64,000 bases of DNA from NCBI GenBank assembly GCA_963719275.1, contig CAVRBT010000010.1:310001-374000 (forward strand), written 5' to 3'. Every line of letters begins with the position of its first letter. Position 1 is the first letter of the stretch. The stretch is from AC-32 sp963719275. Its GTDB lineage: Bacteria > Actinomycetota > Thermoleophilia > Gaiellales > Gaiellaceae. The notes below the pieces were generated by a model, which did not search any database, was not told where the DNA came from, and saw only the letters and a program-made list of their open reading frames with translations. A program made the position numbers and the translations under genes. This document shows positions 23,740 through 32,441 of this stretch, piece after piece.

Positions 23740-23836
23740 CACGGGGAAACCGTGGTTCCCCCGTGGGCCCCCTCCTTCACGTCAGCGACGTTTCCGAGCG
23801 CCGTTAGGCTCCGCCGAGCGAAGCCCGGCTGCGCCT
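23740..23836. repeat. Composite two-hairpin repeat, copy A
   Basis: Hairpin 1 pairs CACGGGGAAACC (23740-23751) with GGTTCCCCCGTG (23754-23765). It is followed by the conserved GCCCCCTCCTT and CGT, then a variable spacer and a second hairpin around GCCGAGC / GCCCGGC (about 23813-23829). Copies B (33444) and C (55551) share this order. The hairpin-2 mismatch becomes a G-U pair on the minus strand. It lies between tRNA-Lys and the epimerase gene. Confidence 0.7.
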
Positions 23837-23858
23837 GCGGGTCGATGCTCTCCATGCC

Positions 23859-24899
23859 ATGAAAGTCTTCTCAGTAGTCGGGAATCGGCCTCAGTTCATC
23901 AAGGCGGGGCCCACCTCGGTGGCCTTGCGGGAGCGCGGAATCGACGAGGTGGTGCTGCACACCGGCCAGCATTACGACCCGCAGTTGTCGCAAGTGTTCT
24001 TCGAGGAGTTGGCGCTCGGCAAGCCGCGCTACGCGCTCGACCTGCGCACGGCCGACAGCGCGGAGATGCGCGCTGCGATCGCCGGGCCGCTGGCGCAGGA
24101 AGAGCCCGATTGGGTGCTCGTCTACGGCGACACCAACTCGACCCTCGCGGGAGCGCTCGCCGCCGCCGAGGCGGGCGTGCCGCTCGCCCACGTCGAGGCC
24201 GGGCTGCGCAGCGGCGACCTCTCGATGCCGGAGGAGCGGAACCGAATCGAGACCGACCGCATCGGGCGCCTCCTCTTCTGCCCAGACGAGCGCTCGGCGG
24301 CGACGCTCGCCGCGGAGGGGGTCGACGGGCGGGCCGAGGTGGTCGGGGACGTGATGGCGGACGCGACGCGCGTCTTCGCGCCGATCGCGCAACGCCGCGC
24401 CGCGGTGGACGTTCCCGACGAGTACGCCGTTCTGACGATCCACCGCGAGGCGAACACCGAGCCCGAGACGCTACGCCGCATCGTCGTGGCCCTACACGAG
24501 ACCGGCTGGACGTTCGTTTTTCCCGTCCACCCGCGCACGAGGAAGGTTCTCGACGCACACGGCATCGAGCTCGCACCGCAGCTGCACCCGATCGAGCCGG
24601 TCGGCTACCTGGAGATGCTCGCTCTCGTCGCGGGCGCGATGCAGGTGGTCACCGACTCCGGCGGGCTGCAAAAGGAGGCGTACTGGCTGCACGTCCCGTG
24701 CATCACGCTTCGGCCGTCGACGGAGTGGGTCGACACCGTGCTCGCGGGCGCGAACACCTTGGTCGATCCGGCCGACCTCTCGCGGCTAGGGTCCACCCTC
24801 GTGGAGGCACGCTTCCCGGCCGACGCGCCACCGCTCTACGGCGACGGCCGTGCCGCGGCCAGGATCGCGGACGCCCTCTATACCCTTAGCGCGCCTTGA
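23859..24899 (+). CDS. wecB: UDP-GlcNAc 2-epimerase (non-hydrolysing), WecB-like
   Basis: A 346-residue GT-B-fold epimerase converting UDP-GlcNAc to UDP-ManNAc for surface polysaccharide. VVGNRPQFIKAGP at the N-terminus corresponds to the usual GTRPE(A)IK, with Asn replacing Thr and Gln replacing Glu. HTGQHYD, VEAGLRSGD, IHREANTE and the C-terminal TDSGGLQKEA with the catalytic-site Glu are all present. The next gene's TTG start overlaps its stop, so it heads a coupled sugar-nucleotide operon. Confidence 0.92.
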   Translation: MKVFSVVGNRPQFIKAGPTSVALRERGIDEVVLHTGQHYDPQLSQVFFEELALGKPRYALDLRTADSAEMRAAIAGPLAQEEPDWVLVYGDTNSTLAGALAAAEAGVPLAHVEAGLRSGDLSMPEERNRIETDRIGRLLFCPDERSAATLAAEGVDGRAEVVGDVMADATRVFAPIAQRRAAVDVPDEYAVLTIHREANTEPETLRRIVVALHETGWTFVFPVHPRTRKVLDAHGIELAPQLHPIEPVGYLEMLALVAGAMQVVTDSGGLQKEAYWLHVPCITLRPSTEWVDTVLAGANTLVDPADLSRLGSTLVEARFPADAPPLYGDGRAAARIADALYTLSAP

Positions 24900-26158
24900 G
24901 CCAGACGATCGCCATCATCGGCGCCGGCTACGTCGGCGTGCCGCTCGCCGAGGTTTTCGGCCAGGCGGGCCACACGATCCTGCTCGTCGAGGCCGTTCCA
25001 GAGCGGGTGGACATGCTCAACCGCGGCGAGAGCTACGTCGACGACGTCTCGTCGGAGTCGCTGCGCGAGCTCGTCGACGCCGGACGGCTGAAGGCCACGG
25101 GCGACTACGACGAGTTGCGCGACGCCGACGCGATTCTGATCGCGCTCCCCACGCCGCTCTCGCCGCAGCGCGAGCCCGACCTCTCGATCGTTCTCGACTC
25201 GGCGCGCGGGATCTCGACGCGCCTCCGGCCGGGCCAGCTCGTCGTCCTCGAGTCGACGACGTACCCTGGAACGACCCGGGAGCGTCTGCTGCCCATCCTC
25301 GAAGAGAGCGGACTGAAGGCGGGCGAGGACTTTCACCTCGCGTTCTCGCCGGAACGGGTCGACCCGGGCCGCGAGGACTGGACGACGAAGACGACACCGA
25401 AAGTCGTCGGCGGGCTCACGGAGACGTGCACGCGCCGCGCGCTCGACCTCTACGGGAGCGCAGTGGACTCGGTCGTGCAGGTCTCCTCGCCCGAGGCGGC
25501 GGAGCTGACGAAGCTGCTCGAGAACATCTTCCGCTCCGTCAACATCGCGCTCATGAACGAGCTCGCACAGCTCTGCGACCGGATGGGTCTCGACATCTGG
25601 GAGGTCGTGGACGCGGCGGCCACGAAGCCGTTCGGCTACATGCGCTTCGAGCCGGGCCCCGGGCTGGGCGGCCATTGTCTGCCGGTCGACCCGTTCTACC
25701 TCTCGTGGAAGGCGCGGCAGTTCGACTTCTACACCGAGTTCATCGAGCTCGCCGGGAAGGTCAACCAGAACATGCCCTACTTCTGCCGCTCGCTGATCTC
25801 GCAGGCCCTGAACCACGGCGCGCAGCGCTCCCTGAGCGGCTCGAAGGTCCTGGTGGTGGGCGTGAGCTACAAGGCGGACGTGGACGACACACGCGAGTCG
25901 CCCGCACTGAAGCTGATCGAGCTGCTGCAGACCGCGGGCGCACACGTCGCGTACCACGACCCGCACGTGCCGGAGCTCCCGAGGCACGGGCTCTCCTCGC
26001 AGCCGCTCGACGCGAGTGGCTACGACTGCGTCGCGATCGTGACGGCGCACTCGTCGATCGACTACGACCGCCTGGTCGACGACGCGCGCCTCGTGGTCGA
26101 CTTCCGCAACGCCACTGCCACGAACGGCCGCGTGGACGGCAAGGTCTGGAAGCTGTGA
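24896..26158 (+). CDS. UDP-sugar 6-dehydrogenase (UDP-GlcNAc/ManNAc type)
   Basis: A 420-residue UDP-glucose/GDP-mannose dehydrogenase-family enzyme, oxidising C6 of a UDP-amino sugar to the uronate in two NAD+-dependent steps. AIIGAGYVGVPLAEVF is the NAD motif. FSPERVDPG and the catalytic Cys in GPGLGGHCLPVDPFYL, followed by GVSYKADVDDTRESPAL, place it with WbpA/WecC. With the upstream epimerase the product is probably UDP-ManNAcA or a relative. The start is TTG at 24896 (TTGA overlap); the end overlaps the next GTG. Confidence 0.92.
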   Translation: MSQTIAIIGAGYVGVPLAEVFGQAGHTILLVEAVPERVDMLNRGESYVDDVSSESLRELVDAGRLKATGDYDELRDADAILIALPTPLSPQREPDLSIVLDSARGISTRLRPGQLVVLESTTYPGTTRERLLPILEESGLKAGEDFHLAFSPERVDPGREDWTTKTTPKVVGGLTETCTRRALDLYGSAVDSVVQVSSPEAAELTKLLENIFRSVNIALMNELAQLCDRMGLDIWEVVDAAATKPFGYMRFEPGPGLGGHCLPVDPFYLSWKARQFDFYTEFIELAGKVNQNMPYFCRSLISQALNHGAQRSLSGSKVLVVGVSYKADVDDTRESPALKLIELLQTAGAHVAYHDPHVPELPRHGLSSQPLDASGYDCVAIVTAHSSIDYDRLVDDARLVVDFRNATATNGRVDGKVWKL

Positions 26159-27132
26159 CGCGCGTCGGACAGGCCGGACTCGGGGCCTGGGGCAAGAACC
26201 TCGCACGCAACTTCGACGAGCTCGCCGACCTGGCATGGCTCTGCGACGCCGACGAAGAGCGGCGGCGCGAGTTCGCCGCCCGCTACTCGAAAGCGCGGGT
26301 CACCGCGGACTTCGAGGAGCTCCTCGCCGACGCCGGCGTCGAGGCGGTCGTGATCGCGACACCGGTTTCGACCCACTACGAGCTTGCGAAGCAGGCGCTC
26401 GAAGCCGGCAAGCACGTCTTCGTCGAGAAGCCTCCCGCGATGCGGGCGGCGGAGATGGAGGAGCTCTGCGACCTCGCCGAGCGGCGAGACCTCGTGCTGA
26501 TGCCCGGCCACCTGCTGCTCTACCACCCGGCGGTGAACACACTGAAGAGCCTCGTCGACAGCGGAGACTTGGGCGACGTCCTCTGCGTCTACTCGAACCG
26601 GCAGAACCTCGGCGTGATCCGCACCCACGAGAACGCGCTGCTCTCGCTGGGCGTGCACGACCTCTCCGTGATCCTCTACCTGCTCGAGGAGGAGCCGGCC
26701 GAGGTGTGGGCCCACGGCAACGCGTTCCTCAACCCAGGAGTCGAGGACATCGTCTTCTGCTACCTCCGCTTCCCCTCGGGGAAGATCGCCCACATGCACC
26801 TGTCGTGGCTCGACCCGCACAAGATGCGGAAGATCACGGTGGTCGGCCGCGAGAAGATGGTCGTCTTCGACGACATGGAGCTGGAACGCAAGGTGACGAT
26901 CTACGACAAGGCCCCGTGGCACCCGTCCGCCACGTGGGGCGAGTGGCAGACGCGCTCGGGAGACATCTTCAGCCCCAAGGTGGGGAACGACGAGCCGCTC
27001 CGCCTGGAGTGCACGCACTTCCTCGACCTCGTGGGCGGCAAGGGCGACCGCCGGAAGCCTGCCCGCGACGGGCTCGCGGTCGTGCAGGCGCTCGAGCAAC
27101 TGCAGGCCTCGCTCGTCGCGACCCCCGCGTGA
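26155..27132 (+). CDS. Gfo/Idh/MocA-family oxidoreductase (WlbA-like)
   Basis: A 325-residue NAD-dependent sugar oxidoreductase. GQAGLGAWGKNLARNF is the Rossmann loop, VIATPVSTHYELAKQALEAGKHVFVEKPP carries the EKP lysine, and HDLSVILYLLEE contains the HD of the catalytic region. In pathways such as WlbA/WbpB these enzymes oxidise C3 of a UDP-uronate before amination. The aminotransferase such a pathway needs is not in the window. GTGA overlap with the dehydrogenase. Confidence 0.88.
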   Translation: MTRVGQAGLGAWGKNLARNFDELADLAWLCDADEERRREFAARYSKARVTADFEELLADAGVEAVVIATPVSTHYELAKQALEAGKHVFVEKPPAMRAAEMEELCDLAERRDLVLMPGHLLLYHPAVNTLKSLVDSGDLGDVLCVYSNRQNLGVIRTHENALLSLGVHDLSVILYLLEEEPAEVWAHGNAFLNPGVEDIVFCYLRFPSGKIAHMHLSWLDPHKMRKITVVGREKMVVFDDMELERKVTIYDKAPWHPSATWGEWQTRSGDIFSPKVGNDEPLRLECTHFLDLVGGKGDRRKPARDGLAVVQALEQLQASLVATPA

Positions 27133-27214
27133 CCACGCTACGCGTTCAGCTACTCCCTGACCGTTGGTCGCCGTCCAGAGCGAAACAAGGCCGCATAAAG
27201 CAGGAAACCCGCGA

Positions 27215-27859
27215 GTGACCAACGTCGCCGAGACCGCGATCGTCTACCCGGGCACGGTGCTCGGGGAGGGCTGCAAGGTCCTCGACTACGCAGTCGTCGG
27301 GAAGCAGCCGACGCTCTCGCCGCGCTCGACGGCGAAGCGCGACCAGCTCGCGCCGCTCGAGGTCGGCGCGGGGACCGTTGTGTCCACCGGCGCCGTCGTC
27401 TTCGCGGGCACGACGATCGGCGAGCGAGTTGTCGTCGGCGACCAGGCATGCGTGCGCGAGCGCTGCACGATCGGCGACGACGTCGTGATCGGACGCGGTT
27501 CGCTCGTCGAGAACGACACGTCGGTCGGCGCGCTGACGAAGATCCAGGCGCACGCCTACATCACGGCCTACTCGCTGCTCGAGGACAACGTCTTCATCGC
27601 GCCCTGCGTGATCACGACGAACGACAACTTCATGGGCCGGACGGAAAAGCGGCACGAGCTCGTCAAGGGCCCGACGATTCGCCGGGGCGCGCGCATCGGT
27701 GGCGGCTGCGTGCTGCTGCCGGGGATCGAGATCGGCGAGGAGGCGTTCGTCGGCGCGGGCGCAGTCGTGATCAGGGACGTGCCGCCCCGCGCGCTCGTGG
27801 TCGGAAACCCGGCGCGGCAGATCCGCGAGGTGCCGGACGAGGAGCTGCTAGAACGCTAG
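27215..27859 (+). CDS. Left-handed beta-helix acyltransferase (WbpD/WlbB-like)
   Basis: A 214-residue hexapeptide-repeat transferase. Imperfect I/V-G-X4 repeats run through most of the chain: VYPGTVLGEG, VVFAGTTIGERVVVGDQ, CTIGDDVVIGRGS, and after NDNFMGR the stretch RRGARIGGGCVLLPGIEIGEEAFVGAGAVV. It ends RALVVGNPARQI, as in N-acetyltransferases of UDP-3-aminosugars. The GTG at 27215 follows AGGAAA. An 82-bp gap separates it from the oxidoreductase. Its tail overlaps the convergent subtilase gene by 12 bp. Confidence 0.88.
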   Translation: MTNVAETAIVYPGTVLGEGCKVLDYAVVGKQPTLSPRSTAKRDQLAPLEVGAGTVVSTGAVVFAGTTIGERVVVGDQACVRERCTIGDDVVIGRGSLVENDTSVGALTKIQAHAYITAYSLLEDNVFIAPCVITTNDNFMGRTEKRHELVKGPTIRRGARIGGGCVLLPGIEIGEEAFVGAGAVVIRDVPPRALVVGNPARQIREVPDEELLER

Positions 27860-29284
27860 GCGAATCCGGTACGGGCCGCGATCCCCCGGCCGCGCGAGCT
27901 TCACCTGCACGTAGTACCAGCCGCGCCTGTGAGAGCGGTAGGCGATCCGCTCCGGGACGCCGGCGGCATGGATCGAGCGGCGCGCGCGAAGGTCGCTGCG
28001 GGCGTCGGCGAGCCGCCGGAGGCCGGGCTTCCAGAGGATCAGCGAGGGGTCGATCTTCGCATTGGAGCGGACGATGACCGTGATGCCCTGGCCGCGTCGC
28101 AGGTAGACGCGGTAGACGTCAGTCGGGTCGTCCCACCAGTCGAGGGTCGCGCGAATGTTCAGCTTCCGGTTGACGAGAGCAGCGTGGGAGCCGGTGTCGT
28201 CGTTCGGCTCGAGCCGGTCGGCGGGCGGCAGCCCCGCAGTGAGCGAGCTCAGCGCGGCGCCGATGTCCAGGCGACCGAACCCGGTGAGTGCGTCCGGCCC
28301 CGGCGTGCACTCGTCGCAGCCGTTGGCAGGCGTCGCGTCGGCGGCGGTCGTCCGCAGGATCTCCGAGATTTGGTCCGGGCGCAGCACGGGGATCTCACCG
28401 AGTAGCAGCGCCGCGGCCGCGGCGACCTGCGGCGACGAAAACGAGGTGCCGCTGGCGTTGCGGTACTCCTTCGTGCCGCAGAGGGAGTAGCCCTGCTCGA
28501 CGCACCCGGGGTAGCTCTTCGTCAGGGGGCGCGGGAACAGCGAGACCATGTCCATCCCGGGCGCGGAGAGGTCGACGTACTGGCCGTCGCGGTTCGAGAA
28601 CATCGGGACGCGGCCGCTCTTGCCGTACGCGGAGACGCCGAGCACGTGCGGGAAGGCAGCCGGGTAGCTGGCGTACGGCCACGGCTTCGTGGGCGCGTCG
28701 TTGCCGTTCCCGACCGCTGCGACCACGAGCGCGCCGCGTCGCACCGCGAACTCGATCGCGCGCCGCTCCGCGGGCGAATACCCGTCGTTCACCCCGTTTG
28801 CCGGGTCGCGGACGCTGCCCAAGCTGAGGTTGATCACCCGCGCGCGCTGCCTGACGGCCCACCGGATCGCGCGGGCCTCGACCTTCGGCGAGATCGTGCC
28901 GTCCGGCCCGACGACCTTCGCGATCACAAGCCGCGCGGGCGGAGCGAGGCCGGCGATGCCGGCGCCGTTGCCCGCGATCGCAGCAATCTCGCCCGCCACG
29001 AAGGTCCCGTGGCCGAGCTCGTCGCTCATCGTGCCGCCGACGAAGCTCTTCATCTTGACGATCCGGCCGCGCAGCTCGGGGTGGCCGCGGTCGATCCCCG
29101 AGTCGATCACGGCGACGCGGACGGGGGAGAGCTGCTTCGCGGCGTCGAAGATGTCGAGCGCGCGGTCCCGGCCCAGGTACCACTGGCGCGGGGCGAGCGG
29201 GTCGTTCGGGGGCGTGACTGCCACCGCGGTCGCCGGCGCCGCGAGCGCTACGGCAGCCGCGCCCGCCGCAAGTGCGCGCCTCAC
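27848..29284 (-). CDS. Secreted subtilisin-family (S8) serine protease
   Basis: A 478-residue exported protease. A signal peptide (RRALAAGAAAVALAAPATA) precedes the S8 domain, with the Asp in VAVIDSGIDRGHPEL, the His in ELGHGTFVAGEIA and the Ser in ASGTSFSSPQVAAAAALL; the oxyanion Asn region is AAVGNGND. It resembles mycosins/fervidolysin-like enzymes in order. A C-terminal beta domain of about 120 residues (ADRLEPNDDTG... DVYRVYLRRGQG... GWYYVQVKLARPG) looks like a pre-peptidase C-type cell-surface module. No C-terminal membrane anchor is seen. GTGA overlap with the SpoIID-like gene. Confidence 0.92.
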   Translation of the reverse strand: MRRALAAGAAAVALAAPATAVAVTPPNDPLAPRQWYLGRDRALDIFDAAKQLSPVRVAVIDSGIDRGHPELRGRIVKMKSFVGGTMSDELGHGTFVAGEIAAIAGNGAGIAGLAPPARLVIAKVVGPDGTISPKVEARAIRWAVRQRARVINLSLGSVRDPANGVNDGYSPAERRAIEFAVRRGALVVAAVGNGNDAPTKPWPYASYPAAFPHVLGVSAYGKSGRVPMFSNRDGQYVDLSAPGMDMVSLFPRPLTKSYPGCVEQGYSLCGTKEYRNASGTSFSSPQVAAAAALLLGEIPVLRPDQISEILRTTAADATPANGCDECTPGPDALTGFGRLDIGAALSSLTAGLPPADRLEPNDDTGSHAALVNRKLNIRATLDWWDDPTDVYRVYLRRGQGITVIVRSNAKIDPSLILWKPGLRRLADARSDLRARRSIHAAGVPERIAYRSHRRGWYYVQVKLARPGDRGPYRIRLAF

Positions 29285-30876
29285 GCCGGCACCACCGTCA
29301 GGACCGGCGAGAGGCCGGCGGCGTAGCCCTTGCCCGCCACGACGCGGGCGCGGTACGTCCCCGGCGTCAGGTTCACCGAGGCGGTAAACGCGCCGTAGGA
29401 GGTGACGGTCGTCGTGGCGATGGTCTTCCAGCCACCGGCGGCCTGTCGCTGTACCTGCACGGGCGCGTCCGGCAGCAGCGGCTTGACGACGCCGCCGACC
29501 GAAGTGCGATCGCCGCCCGCCGACAGCTGCACAGACGGCGCGACGGAGAGCCTCACCACGCCGCTGCGGACGAATCCCGACGAGAGGCGGTAATCGGTCG
29601 TCACCTTCGGCGACAGCGTCGCCGACACGCGACCCCCGCGAGCACGCAGCGTCGCGAGCGGCTTCCAGGTGCCACCGTAGGGCCGAGAATCGAGCGTCAC
29701 GCGCGGGATCCCGCGCGAGTACCCGTTCAGCTTCACCGTGGAGCCGTACGTCAGCGCCTTCGCAGGAGGTTCGAGGCTCAGCGTCCCGATCGTGAACCAG
29801 GTCGAACGGAGCCTGAGCCGGCGGCGCACGGCCTCGCCCGCGACCGTCCGGACGCCCTTGGAGCCGACCAGCGTCACCGAGCGCACCCGCCCGGACGACG
29901 CCGCGCTCGTCCGCACGTCGAGCAGCTTCCCGCGCGCGCCGAGCCGCTTGCCCAGGAGCTTCGCGCTGTACCGCAGCGGGCCCCAGTTGTGGTACGGCGA
30001 GAGGGTGTCGTAGGGATCCGGCACCGAGACGAGATACGGCACCGCCTTCGAGCCCCACACGTCCTGCACGTTGGCGGTGCGCCCCCCGGAGCTCGAGAAG
30101 AAGAAGGTCTGCGCGAGCTCGCCGTCGTAGAGCACGACCTGGCCGGCGGTCGCGTTCACCGCGTCGCGGGCGGGCGGCGACTCGGCGGGGATGCCCCCGT
30201 AGACCTGGCTGCGGGTGTCGGCGTAGAGATCGAAGTCGCCCCCGTGCTCGAGGTGCCCGAGAGCGTAGGTACGCGCGACGACGGCCTGCGCCTGCAGCGC
30301 CTCGGCGGGCCAGCGGTCGGGCATCTCCCTCGGCACGACACCCCAGAGGTACGGCTCCACCCCGACGACGTTCACGACGCGCACCGCCTTACCGCCGGTG
30401 ACGCGGAACGTTCCGCGGTACGAGCGGCCGCCGATGGCGAGCGCCGACGCGCCGGGCGAGAACGTGAGCGGCGCCGGCAGCGCCTTCGTGCTCGACGGGA
30501 GCTTCAGCTTCAGCCCGGGGCCGAGCTGCTGCTTGCCGGCCGGCAGCTTGTGCGCCTTGCCGGCACCGTCGCGGACGGTGAAGGGCGAGCGCGAGGAGAT
30601 GGCGACGCTCTTCGCGGCACCGGCGAGCAGCACGCGCACGCGCTTCACCGGGGCGTCGCCGAGGTCGGTTCCCGGGTAGTAGTGCGCGACGATCTGGTCG
30701 TAGGTCGAGCCGTGCAGCGCGTAGCCGTACGCGCCGTACTGGGCGAGGCCGACGCCGTGTCCCCACCCGTGGCCGGAGACGAAAAAGGTGCCACCGCCGG
30801 GAGCAGTCGCATGCGTCGCCGGGGCTCCGGAGAGGCCCAGCGCTGCCAGAAGGGCTGCTGCGAGTGTGCTGACCAT
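29281..30876 (-). CDS. SpoIID/LytB-domain secreted protein
   Basis: A 531-residue exported protein. A signal peptide (about 1-25) is followed by a short region with FFVSGHGWGHGVGLAQYGAYG and then a SpoIID domain with YLWGVVPREMPDRWPAEALQAQAVVARTYAL and YGG...RDAVNATAGQVVLYDG. The glutamate in VPREMP is the catalytic residue of the SpoIID peptidoglycan lytic transglycosylase. The last 150 residues are two Ig-like beta repeats. SpoIID acts in engulfment in spore formers, but actinobacterial members probably remodel cell wall. ATG 30876 is used. Divergent from the kinase gene with 148 bp between. Confidence 0.88.
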   Translation of the reverse strand: MVSTLAAALLAALGLSGAPATHATAPGGGTFFVSGHGWGHGVGLAQYGAYGYALHGSTYDQIVAHYYPGTDLGDAPVKRVRVLLAGAAKSVAISSRSPFTVRDGAGKAHKLPAGKQQLGPGLKLKLPSSTKALPAPLTFSPGASALAIGGRSYRGTFRVTGGKAVRVVNVVGVEPYLWGVVPREMPDRWPAEALQAQAVVARTYALGHLEHGGDFDLYADTRSQVYGGIPAESPPARDAVNATAGQVVLYDGELAQTFFFSSSGGRTANVQDVWGSKAVPYLVSVPDPYDTLSPYHNWGPLRYSAKLLGKRLGARGKLLDVRTSAASSGRVRSVTLVGSKGVRTVAGEAVRRRLRLRSTWFTIGTLSLEPPAKALTYGSTVKLNGYSRGIPRVTLDSRPYGGTWKPLATLRARGGRVSATLSPKVTTDYRLSSGFVRSGVVRLSVAPSVQLSAGGDRTSVGGVVKPLLPDAPVQVQRQAAGGWKTIATTTVTSYGAFTASVNLTPGTYRARVVAGKGYAAGLSPVLTVVPA

Positions 30877-31024
30877 CGCGTGTGGCCGGCACGCGGGCCA
30901 CTTGAATCCTGGCCGGGCGCCGCAGCCGGGCCCACTGAGGGTAGCGTACGACCGCGCGGTTTTCCCGCTCCAGCCGTGCTGATCCGCCGTTTCCGAGCGG
31001 CGCTCCCGGGGAAACTCGCCGCCC

Positions 31025-32386
31025 ATGCCAGTGAGTACCCAGCTCCTGCCGCCCCGCTACCGCGCGCCGCGCCGCGCCGGCCGCGGCGCGATGGGCGACA
31101 TCTACGTCGCCACGGACGAGGTGCTCGGCCGCGACGTCGCCGTCAAACTCCTGGCCGAGCGCTACGCGGCGGACTCCGGAATCAGGCAGCGCTTCAGGCG
31201 CGAAGGCCTGGCCGCGGCGCGGATCTCCGGCGAGCCCGGCGCGATCACGATCTTCGACGTCGGCGAGTGGGGGGATCGCCCGTTCATCGTCATGGAGTAC
31301 GTCTCGGGCGGGTCGCTCGAGGAGCGGATCCGCAGCGAAGGAGCACAACCGCCGGCGCGCGTGCTGGCGTGGCTCGAGCAGGCCGCGACGGCGCTCGACG
31401 CCGCGCACCGCCGCGGGATCGTCCACCGCGACGTCAAGCCCGCAAACCTGCTCCTCAACGACCGCGACGAGGTGCGCGTGGCCGACTTCGGCATCGCGAG
31501 CGCCGCCGGCTTCGACTCGATGACGCTCACCGGCACGGTGCTCGGCACCGCGGGCTATCTCTCCCCCGAGCAGGCGACGGGGAAGCGAGCGACGCCGGCC
31601 AGTGACCTGTACGCGCTCGGGGTCGTCGCATACGAGCTGCTGAGCGGCCACCGCCCGTTCGAGAGCGACTCGCCGACCGTCGAGGCGGTGGCGCACGTCA
31701 ACGCGCCGGTGCCGTCGATCGCGGACCAGCGCGCCACCCTGCCGCCGGGGCTCGACCGCGTCTTCGAGCGCGCGCTCGCCAAGGATCCCGGGCGCCGATA
31801 CGACTCCGCGCAGGAGTTCGTGGCCGACCTCCGCGACGCGCTCAAGGATCGCCCCACCGCGCTCACCGCCGTCCTCGCCCCGGAGGAGTCGGAACGGCGA
31901 CCGCGCGGCTACCTCCTTCCGCTCGCGCTGATCCTCGCGGCCGGCGCGGCGGGAGCGATCGTGGCGGCGATCGTGGCCAGCGGAGGCTCGAGCCCGCAGG
32001 TGGTGACGCGCACGGTGGCCGGCCCCGGAGGCACGACGACCGTCCAGCGGACGGTGACCAGCCAAACGACCGCACCGGCGCCGCCTTCCCCGCCACCGCC
32101 CGCAGCCGCCGGCGCGTCGGGGCACACTCTCAACGACAACGGCTACAGCCTGATCCAGCGAGGCGACTTCGCCGGTGCTGTGCCGCTGCTGACGCGGGCG
32201 GTGCAGAAGCTGGCCGGGGCTGGCCCGGGCGACCCCTACGAGGCGTTCGCGAACTACAACCTCGGCTACGCCCTCTACCGCCTCGGCCGCTGCAGCGAGG
32301 CCGTGCCGAATCTGCGAAGGGCCGAAAAGCTGGAGCCGTGGCGCAGCGAGCCGAAGGACCTCCGCAAGCGCGCGCAACACTGCTGA
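31025..32386 (+). CDS. Transmembrane Ser/Thr kinase (PknB-like) with extracellular TPR
   Basis: A 453-residue Hanks-type kinase. The glycine loop is GRGAMGDIY (about 19-27), the ATP lysine is in VAVKLL (41), the catalytic loop is HRDVKPANLL (134-143), and DFGIA is at 154-158. The activation segment is SMTLTGTVLGTAGYLSPEQ. A single transmembrane helix lies at about 297-320, then a Thr/Pro linker and a C-terminal TPR-like unit (DNGYSLIQRGDFAGAVPLL; NYNLGYALYRLGRCSEAV). There are no PASTA repeats, so the sensed ligand differs from classical PknB. Divergent from the cell-wall pair SpoIID/S8. Confidence 0.92.
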   Translation: MPVSTQLLPPRYRAPRRAGRGAMGDIYVATDEVLGRDVAVKLLAERYAADSGIRQRFRREGLAAARISGEPGAITIFDVGEWGDRPFIVMEYVSGGSLEERIRSEGAQPPARVLAWLEQAATALDAAHRRGIVHRDVKPANLLLNDRDEVRVADFGIASAAGFDSMTLTGTVLGTAGYLSPEQATGKRATPASDLYALGVVAYELLSGHRPFESDSPTVEAVAHVNAPVPSIADQRATLPPGLDRVFERALAKDPGRRYDSAQEFVADLRDALKDRPTALTAVLAPEESERRPRGYLLPLALILAAGAAGAIVAAIVASGGSSPQVVTRTVAGPGGTTTVQRTVTSQTTAPAPPSPPPPAAAGASGHTLNDNGYSLIQRGDFAGAVPLLTRAVQKLAGAGPGDPYEAFANYNLGYALYRLGRCSEAVPNLRRAEKLEPWRSEPKDLRKRAQHC

Positions 32387-32441
32387 TTCAGGCTCGAGGA
32401 CTGTCCGTTCGGGCGGGAATTCCGCGCATACACTCCGACGG

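Noticed and set aside
31025..32386. PASTA-type PknB assignment
   Set aside because: No PASTA repeats are present; the extracellular part is a TPR-like unit.
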